Source: CAWIXB01 sp963839955 (GTDB lineage Bacteria > Actinomycetota > Actinomycetes > JACCUZ01). Taken from it: a DNA stretch of 64,000 nucleotides. Both the position numbers and the translations under genes were made by a program. The DNA lies in the NCBI GenBank assembly GCA_963839955.1, contig CAWIXB010000001.1:3100001-3164000 (forward strand), read 5' to 3'. Below are positions 7,864 through 17,279 of the stretch, in pieces. The notes beneath the pieces are model-generated. The model worked only from the letters and a program-made list of their open reading frames with translations. It did not search any database and was not told the DNA's origin. Numbering within the stretch: the first letter of the stretch is position 1; each line of letters starts with the position of its first letter.

Positions 7864-9647
7864 GCACCGGTCGCAAGCTTCCGATCGCGAGCGCCGCCGA
7901 GCTTCGCAGCCACACGCGGGCGATGTTCGCGGCCCACCGACGCGCGCTGACCCGGGTGCTGGCCCTCCATTCCCTGGCCGCCCTTGCCGCCATCGCGGGT
8001 CCGCGCCTGCTCGGCGACATCGTGCAGGCCGTGCGCGACGGCACGGCGGCGAGCCACGTCGACCGGTTGGCCGCCCTGCTGGCCGCCGCAGTCCTGGCGC
8101 AGACGGTGCTCACCTGGGTCGCACGACGTGCCTCGTTCGTCCTTGCCGAGACGGTGTTCGCCGAGCTGCGCGAGCGGTTCATGGCGCGGGTGCTCGCCCT
8201 GCCGCTGTCGACGGTGGAGCGGGCCGGCACCGGCGACCTCGTCACCCGCAGCACCGGCGACATCGCGGCGCTGGCCCGCACGGTGCGCTACGCGGTCCCC
8301 GAGGTGCTGGTGGCGATCATCACGTGCACGCTCATCGCCGCGGCCGCGTTCGTCACCGGGCCTGTCGTCGCGCTGCCCATGCTCGTCGGCGTGCCACTGA
8401 TCGCCGTCGGCACCAAGTGGTACCTGCGACGCGCACCGGCGGGCTACCTGCGCGAGCGCGAGTGCTACGCCAACTACAACGGCACCTTGGCCGAGACGAT
8501 CGACGGTGCGACAACGGTGGAGGCGCTCGGGCTGGCGCCGGGCCGGGTGCGCCGCATCGAGAACGACCTCGCCGACGCGGTCGCGGCCGAGCGCTTCACC
8601 CTGCGCCTGCGCACGATCTGGTTCCCCACGATGGAGCTGTCCTACGCGCTGCCCGTGGCGACGAGCCTGCTGTGGGGTGGGTGGCTCGTCTCCGGTGGCC
8701 AGGCGACGCTCGCGCAGGTGACCGCCGTGACGCTGTACGCCGTGCAGGTGGTCGACCCCGTCGACCGGCTCATCTCGTGGCTCGACGAGGTGCAGGTGGG
8801 CGCCACGTCACTGTCGCGGATCCTCGGCGTCGAGAACGTGCCCGCCGACCGCGTCGAAGGCGACGGCGTGCCCTCCGACGAGCATGTGGAGGCCGACGAC
8901 GTCCGGTTCGCCTACCGCGCGAACCACGACGTGCTGCACGGCATCGATCTCGACCTGGTGCCGGGCGAGCGCGTCGCTGTCGTCGGCCCCTCCGGCGCCG
9001 GCAAGTCGACCCTCGGCCGGCTCCTGGCCGGCGTACATCCCACCCGCACCGGCCGGGTCACCGTCGGCGGCGTCCCACTGGTCGACCTACCGGTCGAGGA
9101 CCTGCGCCGCCACGTCGTACTGGTGACGCAGGAGCACCACGTGTTCGTGGGCACCCTCGCGCAGAACCTGCTGCTCGCCAAGCCCGGCGCGGCCGACGCC
9201 GACCTGCGCGGAGCGCTCGCGGCGGTCGACGCCCTCGACTGGGCGGAGGCGCTGCCCGACGGGCTGGCGACCGAGATCGGCTCGGGCGGCCATCCCGTCA
9301 CGCCCGCCCAGGCGCAGCAGCTGGCGCTGGCCCGGCTCGTCCTTGCCGACCCCCACACCCTTGTCCTGGACGAGGCAACCTCCCTTCTCGACCCACGCGC
9401 TGCCCGGCACCTCGAGCACTCTCTCGCGGCGGTCCTGCACGGGCGGACCGTTGTGGCCATCGCCCACCGGCTGCACACCGCCCACGACGCCGACCGGGTG
9501 GCCGTGGTCGAGGACGGCCGCATCAGCGAGCTCGGCTCCCACGAGCAGCTGATGGACTCGGGAGGCGCCTACGCCGCGCTCTGGGAGTCGTGGCGGGAGG
9601 GGTCGAGCCACGACCCGGCGGGCCGCCCCGTAGCCGGGAGCTCCTGA
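7860..9647 (+). CDS. ABC exporter half-transporter, subunit 2 (degenerate signature motif)
   Basis: A 595-residue half-transporter paired with the preceding gene. The membrane domain is followed by an ATPase domain with canonical Walker A (VVGPSGAGKSTLGRLLAG), Q-loop LVTQEHH and Walker B plus catalytic Glu (TLVLDEATSLLD). Its signature is degraded to VTPAQAQQLALAR in place of LSGGQ. The Walker A/B of this subunit would pair with the intact SGGQ of subunit 1 to form the single competent site, and the other site should be non-hydrolytic. The frame is open far upstream, but the real start is GTG 7860, overlapping the subunit 1 stop by 4 bases. Confidence 0.9.
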   Translation: MSTGRKLPIASAAELRSHTRAMFAAHRRALTRVLALHSLAALAAIAGPRLLGDIVQAVRDGTAASHVDRLAALLAAAVLAQTVLTWVARRASFVLAETVFAELRERFMARVLALPLSTVERAGTGDLVTRSTGDIAALARTVRYAVPEVLVAIITCTLIAAAAFVTGPVVALPMLVGVPLIAVGTKWYLRRAPAGYLRERECYANYNGTLAETIDGATTVEALGLAPGRVRRIENDLADAVAAERFTLRLRTIWFPTMELSYALPVATSLLWGGWLVSGGQATLAQVTAVTLYAVQVVDPVDRLISWLDEVQVGATSLSRILGVENVPADRVEGDGVPSDEHVEADDVRFAYRANHDVLHGIDLDLVPGERVAVVGPSGAGKSTLGRLLAGVHPTRTGRVTVGGVPLVDLPVEDLRRHVVLVTQEHHVFVGTLAQNLLLAKPGAADADLRGALAAVDALDWAEALPDGLATEIGSGGHPVTPAQAQQLALARLVLADPHTLVLDEATSLLDPRAARHLEHSLAAVLHGRTVVAIAHRLHTAHDADRVAVVEDGRISELGSHEQLMDSGGAYAALWESWREGSSHDPAGRPVAGSS

Positions 9648-9720
9648 CCAGGGTTTGGCGCGTCCACTTTCGGACATATGCGCTGATATTGTCACCCCCC
9701 TGCCGACTCCCGGAGGACCC

Positions 9721-11184
9721 ATGCGCAAATTCGCGCGCTCGCTCACGGCGGCCACGGCCGCGCTGCTCGTCATCGCGACGGCCCTCACCGGGCCGAGCGC
9801 GGGCGCGGCCACCTCGGCCGACGTCCAGCCCTACCTCGCCCGAGTGCTCAAGGGCGCGACAGGAGCGCAGCCGGTCACCGTGATGGTCCACGGCACCGAC
9901 ATCCAGGCCGCGCGCAACGCCGTCAGCGCGAGCGGCCTGCGCCTCGTCACGACCTTCGACAAGGTCGGGGTCGCCGTGGCGCGCGGCACCGCCGCGCAGG
10001 TCCGCACCGCCGGGCAGCAGCGCGGTGTGACCTACCTGGAGGGCAACCAGCCCATCAAGGCGTTCCTCGACACCTCGAACAAGGCCACCCGCGGTGAGGA
10101 GGCACGCAGCACCCTGGCCGGCGCGAACGGCACCGCCCTCGACGGCGGCGGTGTCTCGGTCGCGGTGATCGACTCCGGCATCGATCCGACCCACCCGTTC
10201 TTCCGCGAGACGGACGGCGGCACCGCGGTGGTGCGCAATCTCAAGAGCGCCTGCCTCGACGAGTCGAGCACCGGCACGAGCTGCGTCGTCGACCTCCCGA
10301 CGAGCATCGACACCGACACGCTCTCGGGTGGCGGGCACGGCACCCACGTCTCGGGCATCGTCGCCGGCCGCGACACCACGCTGACGGACGGCACGAAGCT
10401 GCACGGCGCCGCCCCCGGAGCCAAGCTGGTGTCGATCTCGACCGGCGCGGTCCTGGTGATCATCGGTGCGGACGCGGCGCTCAACTGGGTGCTGGAGAAC
10501 CACGAGGCGCCCTGCGGTGCCGGTGTGCCTGCGGCCGAGTGTCCGCCGATCAAGGTGACCAACAACTCCTACGGCCCCACCGGCGGCGGCGAGTTCGACC
10601 CGCAGTCGGCGACCGCCAAGATCCAGCGTGCGCTGGCCGCCGAGGGCGTCATGACGGTCTGGGCCAACGGAAACGACGGCGACAACGGCGCCAACCAGTC
10701 GAACCCGCCCGGCCAGGACCCGACCCCCGGCATCGTCTCGGTCGCGTCCTACTACGACCAGAACACCGGGACCCGTGACGGCGTGCTTTCCGACTTCAGC
10801 TCGCGCGGTGACAAGACACGGTCGGCGACCTGGCCGGACATCTCGGCACCCGGAGAGAACATCGAGTCGTCGTGCCGGCTCTACCAGCCGATCTGCTCGA
10901 CCGGTCTCGCCCCGAACAACGGGCCCGGCCTTCTCGACCTCGGCACCTTCAACACGATCAGCGGGACGTCGATGGCCGCCCCGCACATCGCCGGCATCAT
11001 CGCGACGATGTTCGAGGCCAACCCGACGGCCACGCCCGCGCAGGTCGAGGACGCGCTGAAGTCGACAGCGCACAAGTACGCCGACGGCGCCGCCTACTCG
11101 TCCGTCGGTTCCTACACCTCGTCGTACGACAAGGGCACCGGCCTCGTCGACGTGGTTGCGGCCGCTCAGGCGGTCAGGGGGTAG
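9721..11184 (+). CDS. Secreted S8 (subtilisin-like) serine protease
   Basis: A 487-residue preproprotease. Residues 1-29 form a signal peptide (RKFAR, hydrophobic core, ending SAGAA). Residues ~50-115 look like an I9-type propeptide. The catalytic triad is visible: Asp151 in VAVIDSGID, His206 in GGGHGTHVSG and Ser417 in ISGTSMAAPH. The oxyanion Asn lies in KVTNNSYG. The protein ends soon after the catalytic domain (GTGLVDVVAAAQAV), with no cell-wall anchor. ATG 9721 is chosen over an upstream TTG in frame because GGAGGA lies just ahead of it and the signal peptide starts there. It stands alone after the ABC pair, 73 bases downstream. Confidence 0.93.
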   Translation: MRKFARSLTAATAALLVIATALTGPSAGAATSADVQPYLARVLKGATGAQPVTVMVHGTDIQAARNAVSASGLRLVTTFDKVGVAVARGTAAQVRTAGQQRGVTYLEGNQPIKAFLDTSNKATRGEEARSTLAGANGTALDGGGVSVAVIDSGIDPTHPFFRETDGGTAVVRNLKSACLDESSTGTSCVVDLPTSIDTDTLSGGGHGTHVSGIVAGRDTTLTDGTKLHGAAPGAKLVSISTGAVLVIIGADAALNWVLENHEAPCGAGVPAAECPPIKVTNNSYGPTGGGEFDPQSATAKIQRALAAEGVMTVWANGNDGDNGANQSNPPGQDPTPGIVSVASYYDQNTGTRDGVLSDFSSRGDKTRSATWPDISAPGENIESSCRLYQPICSTGLAPNNGPGLLDLGTFNTISGTSMAAPHIAGIIATMFEANPTATPAQVEDALKSTAHKYADGAAYSSVGSYTSSYDKGTGLVDVVAAAQAVRG

Positions 11185-11268
11185 CCCCTTCGAAGCAGGG
11201 TGCGGAGGGCCAGTTCCGGGCAGGAGACCTGGTCCTCCGCTCCCGTCGGTCGGGTCTGGGTCGAGCCG

Positions 11269-12063
11269 TCAGGGGCGCTCCCAGTACGGCGAGTCGACCG
11301 CGGCAATCGCGTCGACCACGTGCTGGAGCTCTGTCGCCTTGCCCTCGACGACGGGCAGGAAGGCGACCGGATTGGGGTCCACCTCGCTGACCGCACCGGT
11401 GAACTCGGCCATGATCCCGTCGAGCCGGGCATTGTCGACCGCATCGAGCCCGACCACGACGTGCAGCACGGGGCGGGGGTCGGGCTCACGGTTGACCATC
11501 TCGGCCCGGTGCAGGGCGCGCACCTCGGGCATGCGGTCGGCAACGACGCGCGTGGCGCCCAGAATCTGGACCGGCTCGGGCTCCGGCACCCGAGCGTCGG
11601 CGCCTGCTGGTGACGGCTGCAGACTGGTGCCGGTCGGGATCCCCGCCGCCTCGAGCGCGGTGTGGCGAACGAGCTCGCTCGGCACCTCGAGCGCCTCCGG
11701 GTGGCCTGCGTCGATCACCAGGTCGACACCCTCGGGCCAGACCATCAACAACGTGGTGAAGTCGATCGTCGCGCCCCTGATGTCCTTCCCCCAGGCCTGC
11801 ACCAGACGTTCCCGAGTCGTGTAGACCAGAGCGTGGCGACCGTCGCCGTCGTCGATGACGTACATCGGCGCTCCGTCGCCGCGCGAGAACCTCTCGGTCC
11901 GGTCCTCCGTATGCGGCTCGTCAGGCATCGGGACGTGCACGATCGAGCGAGCCAAGGCGCGGACCAGCTGTCCGGAGTCGAGGGTGTCGCGGTGCTCGAT
12001 GATCAGCTCGGACAGCTGGGTCGCCGGCTCGGCGGCTCGGCGTCGGCGTCGCAAGGGGCTCAT
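11269..12063 (-). CDS. SseB-family protein
   Basis: A 264-residue soluble protein. The middle (~75-130: ALVYTTRERLVQAW, then GVDLVIDAGHPEALEVPSELV) fits the SseB N-terminal domain. The remainder (LHRAEMVNREPDPRPVLHVVVGLD...) fits the SseB C-terminal domain linked to enhanced serine sensitivity in E. coli. Biochemical function is not established in this family. ATG 12063 (MSPLRRRRR) is chosen; the frame stays open upstream but encodes only low-complexity Arg-rich sequence. The gene converges with the protease gene. Confidence 0.75.
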   Translation of the reverse strand: MSPLRRRRRAAEPATQLSELIIEHRDTLDSGQLVRALARSIVHVPMPDEPHTEDRTERFSRGDGAPMYVIDDGDGRHALVYTTRERLVQAWGKDIRGATIDFTTLLMVWPEGVDLVIDAGHPEALEVPSELVRHTALEAAGIPTGTSLQPSPAGADARVPEPEPVQILGATRVVADRMPEVRALHRAEMVNREPDPRPVLHVVVGLDAVDNARLDGIMAEFTGAVSEVDPNPVAFLPVVEGKATELQHVVDAIAAVDSPYWERP

Positions 12064-12165
12064 CTCGCAGCATCCTCCGCACGGTCGTCCGGCGCGTCGA
12101 ACAGCTCGATGGTGAGCCCGCCGGTGCCTCCGACCATAACGGTGGCCTCCGGTACCGTCGCCGGC

Positions 12166-12786
12166 GTGCCGTTCCTGCCTGTGCCCGCAACCGCGGCGTG
12201 GCGGCACGTCGAGGCCCGCAGCGGGTTCGAGGTCGCATACTTCGACGTGAGTTCCGACGGTTGCGACATCCGCGGGACGACGACGGCCGTTGAGGACGGC
12301 CGGACCTGGATCGTCGACTACCGCATTGACGTAGATGCGACCTGGAAGACGCGGCGGGCGCGCGTCGAAGGACGCTCGGCCGCGGGGTCAATGTCCACGG
12401 TGCTGGAGGCCGACAGATCCGGGCGGTGGCTGGTCGACGGTGTTGCGGCACCGCACCTGGACGGCTGTCTCGACCTCGACCTGGAGTCGTCCGCGATGAC
12501 CAACACGCTGCCCGTGCACCGGTTGGCCCTGCCGGAGGGCGCCACGGCGGAGGCACCCGCGGCGTACGTGCGCGCGCTGGACCTGTCCGTCGAGCGGCTG
12601 GACCAGACGTACGCGCGGGTGACCGACGAGAACTCCCACCAGCACTACGACTACGCGGCGCCTGTCTTCGACTTCGCCGCCCGATTGGTCTACGACGAGT
12701 CGGGGCTGGTCCTCGACTATCCCGGCATCGCGGCCCGCGCGACGAGCGGCGGAGCGAACTACTTGGGTGGGAGCGATCGGGCGTAG
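12166..12786 (+). CDS. Putative glycolipid-binding family protein (DUF1089-like)
   Basis: A 206-residue protein with the features of the putative glycolipid-binding family: an N-terminal VEVRSGFEVAYFD-like stretch, LDGCLDLDLESSAMTNTLPVHR in the centre, and the C-terminal block YDYAAPVFDF...DESGLVLDYPGIAARA. No signal peptide or membrane segment is seen. The true function of the family is unknown. GTG 12166 is taken; other GTG codons lie a few residues upstream. The last 28 bases overlap the convergent TfoX-like gene. Confidence 0.75.
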   Translation: MPFLPVPATAAWRHVEARSGFEVAYFDVSSDGCDIRGTTTAVEDGRTWIVDYRIDVDATWKTRRARVEGRSAAGSMSTVLEADRSGRWLVDGVAAPHLDGCLDLDLESSAMTNTLPVHRLALPEGATAEAPAAYVRALDLSVERLDQTYARVTDENSHQHYDYAAPVFDFAARLVYDESGLVLDYPGIAARATSGGANYLGGSDRA

Positions 12787-13091
12787 GTGACGCCGTGGCT
12801 CACCCAGCGGCGGAGATCGTCGTCGGTGTCGAGCGCATCGGAAGCGACGCGCAGCCACCCGTCCATCTGCCGGCCGCGCATCTCGAACCGCCGCACGTGC
12901 GGCTCGCTGACCAACGACTCGGCCTGGGTCGGATCGATGCGGACCATCATGCCGCCCTGGCCGCTGGCGGCCACCGCCATGTTGCCGTGGATGAGGAATG
13001 CGAGACCACCGAACATGCGCCTCTCGGTCAGCCCGCTCTCATCCTGCAGCGCCTCCCGGAGGCGATCCGCGAGCTCGTGGTCGTACGCCAT
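12759..13091 (-). CDS. TfoX N-terminal domain protein
   Basis: A 110-residue small protein. MAYDHELADRLREAL, ERRMFGGLAFLIHGNMAVAA and GGMMVRIDPTQAESL match the TfoX N-terminal (Sxy-like) fold, which occurs alone in many actinobacteria without a proven competence role. ATG 13091 is chosen since homology starts there; the frame is open 24 codons further upstream. It ends inside the 3' end of the convergent glycolipid-binding-like gene. Confidence 0.8.
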   Translation of the reverse strand: MAYDHELADRLREALQDESGLTERRMFGGLAFLIHGNMAVAASGQGGMMVRIDPTQAESLVSEPHVRRFEMRGRQMDGWLRVASDALDTDDDLRRWVSHGVTYARSLPPK

Positions 13092-13159
13092 GGCAGGGAG
13101 TATCCCGTAGCGCAGCCAAGGCCGGCCCATCGGTGCAGCTTGTCGCCGCCGACGAAAGA

Positions 13160-15412
13160 TCAATTCCGGCTGGGTTGCCGAAGGTGCTCGTCATCCATCC
13201 AGCGCCCGAGTTCCGGCCCGGGCAGCGCCTTGGAGAAGAGGAAGCCTTGAAGCGTGTCGCAGTCGGCGAGAGCGAGCTCGCTGGCGGTGAACACGTCTTC
13301 CACCCCCTCGGCCACCATCGTCATGCCCAGTGAGTGCGCCAATTCGATGGTCGAGCGGACGATGGCCGCCGCTCGGGGGTCGGCTGCCATGGGTTGTACG
13401 AACGAGCGGTCGAGCTTCAGCTCGTCGATGGGGAGCTCGCGCAGGTAGGCGAGCGATGAGTACCCGGTGCCGAAGTCGTCGACGGCGAGACGGATGCCGA
13501 AACGGCGCAGTTCTGTGAGGATCTCGCGGGCGCGGACCCGGTCGCCCATCAGGAAGTCTTCGGTGATCTCCAGCTCCAGAGTCGTGCCCGGCAACTGCCG
13601 GTCGCGCAACGCCGATGAGACCCGTCGTGGCAGGTCGGCGTCGACAAGCGAGGAAGACGACAGGTTGACGGCCACGGTGAGGTCACGGCCCCCGTCGCGC
13701 CACCTACGCACTTGGTCCAGTGACGCATCGAGCACAGCGTCGGTCATGGCGGACATCAGTCCCGCGTCCTCTACAAGCGGTAGGAACGCGCCCGGAAGGA
13801 GCAGGCCGCGCGTGGGGTGGTCCCATCGCACCAGCGCCTCGACACCCGTGACCTCGAACGTGCTCGCGTTCACCTTGGGTTGGTAGTACACCTCGAGCGT
13901 TCGGTCGAGGATGGCTGACCGTAGTTCCTCAACTGTGCGCAGCCGGTCCTGCTCGTGAATCGAGTCGGGGACCTGGCTGTAGACATGGCATCCGACCCGG
14001 GCCGCCTTGGCCTGGTACATCGCTATGTCAGCTCGGCGCAGCAACGTCGACGCCTCGTGACCGTGCGCAGGGAACAGCGCGATCCCGATGCTGGCGTTGA
14101 TTTGCAGCACCACTCCGTCGACCGAGAACGGCGGCTCGAGTGCGGACCGGATCCCCGAAGCGCACGTTTGCGCGGTTTCGGCGTCAACTCCGAGGAGCAG
14201 GACCACGAACTCGTCGCCGCCGAGGCGGGTGAGGACCGTGCCCGAGCCGTCCAGTTGGCCGCGCAACCGGCCCGCCACCATCCGGAGCAGGTTGTCACCG
14301 GCGTGATGGCCGAGGCTGTCGTTGACCTCCTTGAACCGGTCCAGGTCCAGAAGGATCATCGCGCCGGCTTCGCCGGCCTGCCCCAGGTACTGCGGCGCGT
14401 TGTCATAGAAGTAGCGCCGATTGCCCAGTCCGGTGAGTTCGTCGGTGTGCGCCAGTTCGTGGCTGTCGGCCAGGGCCCTGGCTTCGCGGAAGGTCACGAC
14501 AAGCCGGGCCAGGGCGAAAACGATGGTGGCGCTGCACAACGTGAGCGCCACAGGGTTGAGGGCGTGCTCGTTGCCGTACACGAGCACCGCGAGGCTGCAC
14601 AGCGTCGCACCGAGCGGAAGGCCGAGGCGCACCCAATCGGGCAGCATGACGCCCGAGGCGCGGTCGGCCCTGCCGGGTGCGAGCGCGATGATGAGGGTGG
14701 CGACTACCCAGACACTGTCGTTCATCTCGCCGGGCTGGTAGGTCCCGTTGTTGGCGGAGAACAGATAGGCGACGTCGGCGTAGGAGAAGACGATGAGCCC
14801 ACCGACGAGGAACCACAAGGTCATCGGTGGCCGCCAGTGGAACAGCGCCATCAGGGCCGTCACGACCAACAACAGCAGTACGTCGAGCAATGGGTAGGCA
14901 AGCGTTGTCACGACGGCAGCCGTGCTGCCGCCGGTGACCTCCAAGACAGGCCCGATGAACGCCGCAGCAACACCGGCCACCGCCAGGCCGGCGACCACCC
15001 CGTCGAGCCAGAGGCTGACCGGGACGTCCTCCGCGATCTCCCGGACGATGAGCCACAGTGCGATGAACGCGCACAGATAGAAGCTCAGCCACAGGGCATC
15101 CGCTGCTGACGGGAACGGCTCAGGATTCTGAGTGCGGATGAAAATCGTCCAGTAGACGTTGCCGAGTCCGTACAGGGCGAGTCCCACGGCAAGGAGGCGG
15201 TAGCTCCGGACGAACAGGACCGCACGCCTGGCGCGCACGAAGCAGACCACGGCGCTCAGCCCATACGCGACGTTGTTCAGGATGCCGTCGAGAAAGAAGT
15301 TGTAACCCGCGTTCGGCCGGACACCCGGAATCGTGGAGACGATGAACGTGCCGAACACGAGCACGACCAGCACGTTCAGGGCGACGGACGAGGTCAGCCG
15401 GCTCTTCAGCAT
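13160..15412 (-). CDS. Membrane GGDEF-EAL c-di-GMP enzyme
   Basis: A 750-residue protein with about nine hydrophobic segments in residues ~10-305, then GGDEF and EAL domains. The GGDEF signature RLGGDEF is intact, with LDLDRFKEVNDSLGHHAGD before it. There is no RxxD inhibitory site five residues upstream (the region reads DGSGTVLTR). The EAL domain keeps VEALVRWDHP, VAVNLSSSSL, LEITEDF, VDDFGTGYSSL, LKLDRSF, AEGVED and QGFLFSKALP, so both synthase and phosphodiesterase activity are possible. ATG 15412 (MLKSRLTSSV) begins right before the first membrane segment; 82 upstream codons in frame look non-coding. It is divergent from the DUF2461 gene. Confidence 0.88.
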   Translation of the reverse strand: MLKSRLTSSVALNVLVVLVFGTFIVSTIPGVRPNAGYNFFLDGILNNVAYGLSAVVCFVRARRAVLFVRSYRLLAVGLALYGLGNVYWTIFIRTQNPEPFPSAADALWLSFYLCAFIALWLIVREIAEDVPVSLWLDGVVAGLAVAGVAAAFIGPVLEVTGGSTAAVVTTLAYPLLDVLLLLVVTALMALFHWRPPMTLWFLVGGLIVFSYADVAYLFSANNGTYQPGEMNDSVWVVATLIIALAPGRADRASGVMLPDWVRLGLPLGATLCSLAVLVYGNEHALNPVALTLCSATIVFALARLVVTFREARALADSHELAHTDELTGLGNRRYFYDNAPQYLGQAGEAGAMILLDLDRFKEVNDSLGHHAGDNLLRMVAGRLRGQLDGSGTVLTRLGGDEFVVLLLGVDAETAQTCASGIRSALEPPFSVDGVVLQINASIGIALFPAHGHEASTLLRRADIAMYQAKAARVGCHVYSQVPDSIHEQDRLRTVEELRSAILDRTLEVYYQPKVNASTFEVTGVEALVRWDHPTRGLLLPGAFLPLVEDAGLMSAMTDAVLDASLDQVRRWRDGGRDLTVAVNLSSSSLVDADLPRRVSSALRDRQLPGTTLELEITEDFLMGDRVRAREILTELRRFGIRLAVDDFGTGYSSLAYLRELPIDELKLDRSFVQPMAADPRAAAIVRSTIELAHSLGMTMVAEGVEDVFTASELALADCDTLQGFLFSKALPGPELGRWMDDEHLRQPSRN

Positions 15413-15680
15413 GAGGTCGGTGAGGCCGCAGGAGAACGGTGAGGCACGACCAACCCACCTCGTCTCTGCGTCGCGCAACTGTACACCTGCGGTTACTCTC
15501 CGTACTGGGTCCGCACGAGCCGCGCTCCCGAGGGCCTCAGGCAATCGCAGGGCCAGAAAGACGACGCAATGCCGATTTGGCGCGCGAAAAGCACCCTCAG
15601 ACCACGTTGCGTCGGCTTTCTTGGCCCGGGTCCCAACGGACTGTTGTGAACAGCCCACTCCGGATGTGAGAGTCTGCGCC

Positions 15681-16328
15681 GTGTCGACCTTCCCTGGCTT
15701 CTCCGCCCGCGCCGTCGAGTTCTACACCGAGCTCGAAACACACAACACCAGGGAGTTCTGGGCCGAGCACAAGGCGGTCTACGAAGCCGAGGTCCGCGAG
15801 CCGATGACCGAGCTCCTCGAGGAGCTCGAGGCGGAGTTCGGCCCAGGCAAACTCTTCCGGCCACACCGCGACATCCGCTTCAGCAAGGACAAGACGCCGT
15901 ACAAGACCGCCCAGGGCGCGCTGGCCGGAAGTCACCGCCCCGGCACCGGCTACTACGTGCAGATCGACGCCGGAGGGCTGCTGGCCGGCGGTGGGTTCCG
16001 ATCCCACTCACCCGCCGAGGTCGAGAGCTACCGCAACGCGGTCGATGACGAGAACACCGGCACCGAGCTCGGCAAGCTCGTCGCTGCGCTGGAACACCAG
16101 GGGCTCGCGCTGCAAGGCGACCAGCTGAAGACGAAACCGCGCGGGTACGACTCCGACCACCCGCGTCTCGACCTGCTCCGCCGCACGTCGCTCATGGCGA
16201 CGAAGTCGTTCGGTACGCCGGGATGGCTGGCCAGTGCGCGAAGCATCGACGAGGTACGTTCGACATGGCGTGCGCTGACGCCGCTCGTCGAATGGACAGC
16301 GGTCAACGTCACCCAGGCGGAGACCTAG
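15681..16328 (+). CDS. DUF2461 family protein
   Basis: A 215-residue protein with the hallmark features of the DUF2461/TIGR02453 family: FxxRAVEFYTELETHNTREFWAEHK at the N-terminus, KLFRPHRDIRFSKDKTPYKT, GYYVQIDAGGLLAGGG and a C-terminal KPRGYDSDHPR...LLR. Function is unknown. GTG 15681 is preferred because the conserved part begins with STFPGFSARA; GTG 15666 is an alternative. Its end overlaps the convergent SDR gene by 4 bases. Confidence 0.82.
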   Translation: MSTFPGFSARAVEFYTELETHNTREFWAEHKAVYEAEVREPMTELLEELEAEFGPGKLFRPHRDIRFSKDKTPYKTAQGALAGSHRPGTGYYVQIDAGGLLAGGGFRSHSPAEVESYRNAVDDENTGTELGKLVAALEHQGLALQGDQLKTKPRGYDSDHPRLDLLRRTSLMATKSFGTPGWLASARSIDEVRSTWRALTPLVEWTAVNVTQAET

Positions 16329-17272
16329 ACGCGGGCGCTGGGCTCCAAGTAGGACACGCCGGTGAGCTCCTCCGACCTGACCCAGAGCCTGCGAGCACTC
16401 TCGTCGTTGCCGGCCGCGCGGGCCATGCCGACCCTCGTCGGCAATCCGCGCTGCTCGAGAACGCCGCGCGGGCCGAAGAACTCGCCCCCTTGCACGTCAG
16501 GTGCCGTCGCGGCGTACAGCTGCGGCAACGCACCGACGGCGGCCCGCTGCCCGAAAGCCACGTTCGCCAGATGCATCACGCCGCTGGACCACCGGCTGCC
16601 CGACATGTGCGGCCCGACCTGCTGCAGGTTCGTCGACGTGTAGCCGGGATGCGCGGCGACGCTGACCAGGTCAGCCCCGACGGCCGTTGCCCGGTGGTCG
16701 AGCTCGCGCATGAACAGCAGGTTCGCCAGCTTCGACTGGGCGTAGGCGGTCCACGGCTGGTACGGCCGCTCGCTCATCAGGTCGTCGAACACCATCGTGC
16801 CCATCCGGTGCATCGTGCTGCTCACCGACACCACACGCGCGCCCGGTCGTCGCAACAGCGCAGGCATCAGCAGCCCGGTGAGGGCGAAGGGGCCGAGGTG
16901 GTTGGTACCGATCTGCATCTCGAATCCGTCGACGGTACGCCGCGCTGGGATCGCCATCACGCCGGCGTTGTTGACCAGCACATCGAGCGGATCACTGCCG
17001 ATCTCGTCGGCGAACGTTCGCACCGACGACAGGTCGGCCAGGTCGAGCACCCGCCACTCGACGGTCGCATCCGGCGCATCCCGACGGATCCGGTCAACCA
17101 GAGCCTCGCCCTTGTCTACGCTGCGCGCAGTGGCCACCACGCTGGCGCCGTGCCTCGCCAGCTCGAGCGCGGTGTGCAGCCCGAGCCCGGAGTTGGCGCC
17201 AGTGACGACAGCCCGGCGGCCGGTCAGGTCGGGGATGTCGCGCGCGGTCCAGCCAGGCAAGAGATGCATCAT
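16325..17272 (-). CDS. Short-chain dehydrogenase/reductase
   Basis: A 315-residue classical/extended SDR of the retinol-dehydrogenase-like group. The NAD(P) motif TGANSGLG (~24-31), NNAGVM, the catalytic Ser of VSVSSTMHR and YxxxK in YAQSK are all present. The Arg after the beta2 strand (TARSVDKG) suggests NADP(H). The substrate cannot be inferred. It lies downstream of the ChoD-like oxidoreductase on the same strand, 7 bases from its stop, so the two are probably co-transcribed. Start ATG 17272; ATG 17269 is the alternative. Confidence 0.88.
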   Translation of the reverse strand: MMHLLPGWTARDIPDLTGRRAVVTGANSGLGLHTALELARHGASVVATARSVDKGEALVDRIRRDAPDATVEWRVLDLADLSSVRTFADEIGSDPLDVLVNNAGVMAIPARRTVDGFEMQIGTNHLGPFALTGLLMPALLRRPGARVVSVSSTMHRMGTMVFDDLMSERPYQPWTAYAQSKLANLLFMRELDHRATAVGADLVSVAAHPGYTSTNLQQVGPHMSGSRWSSGVMHLANVAFGQRAAVGALPQLYAATAPDVQGGEFFGPRGVLEQRGLPTRVGMARAAGNDESARRLWVRSEELTGVSYLEPSARV

Positions 17273-17279
17273 CTGTTAC

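Noticed and set aside
11185..11268. Possible terminator between protease and SseB-like genes.
   Set aside because: No convincing inverted repeat was found by eye in this short convergent gap.
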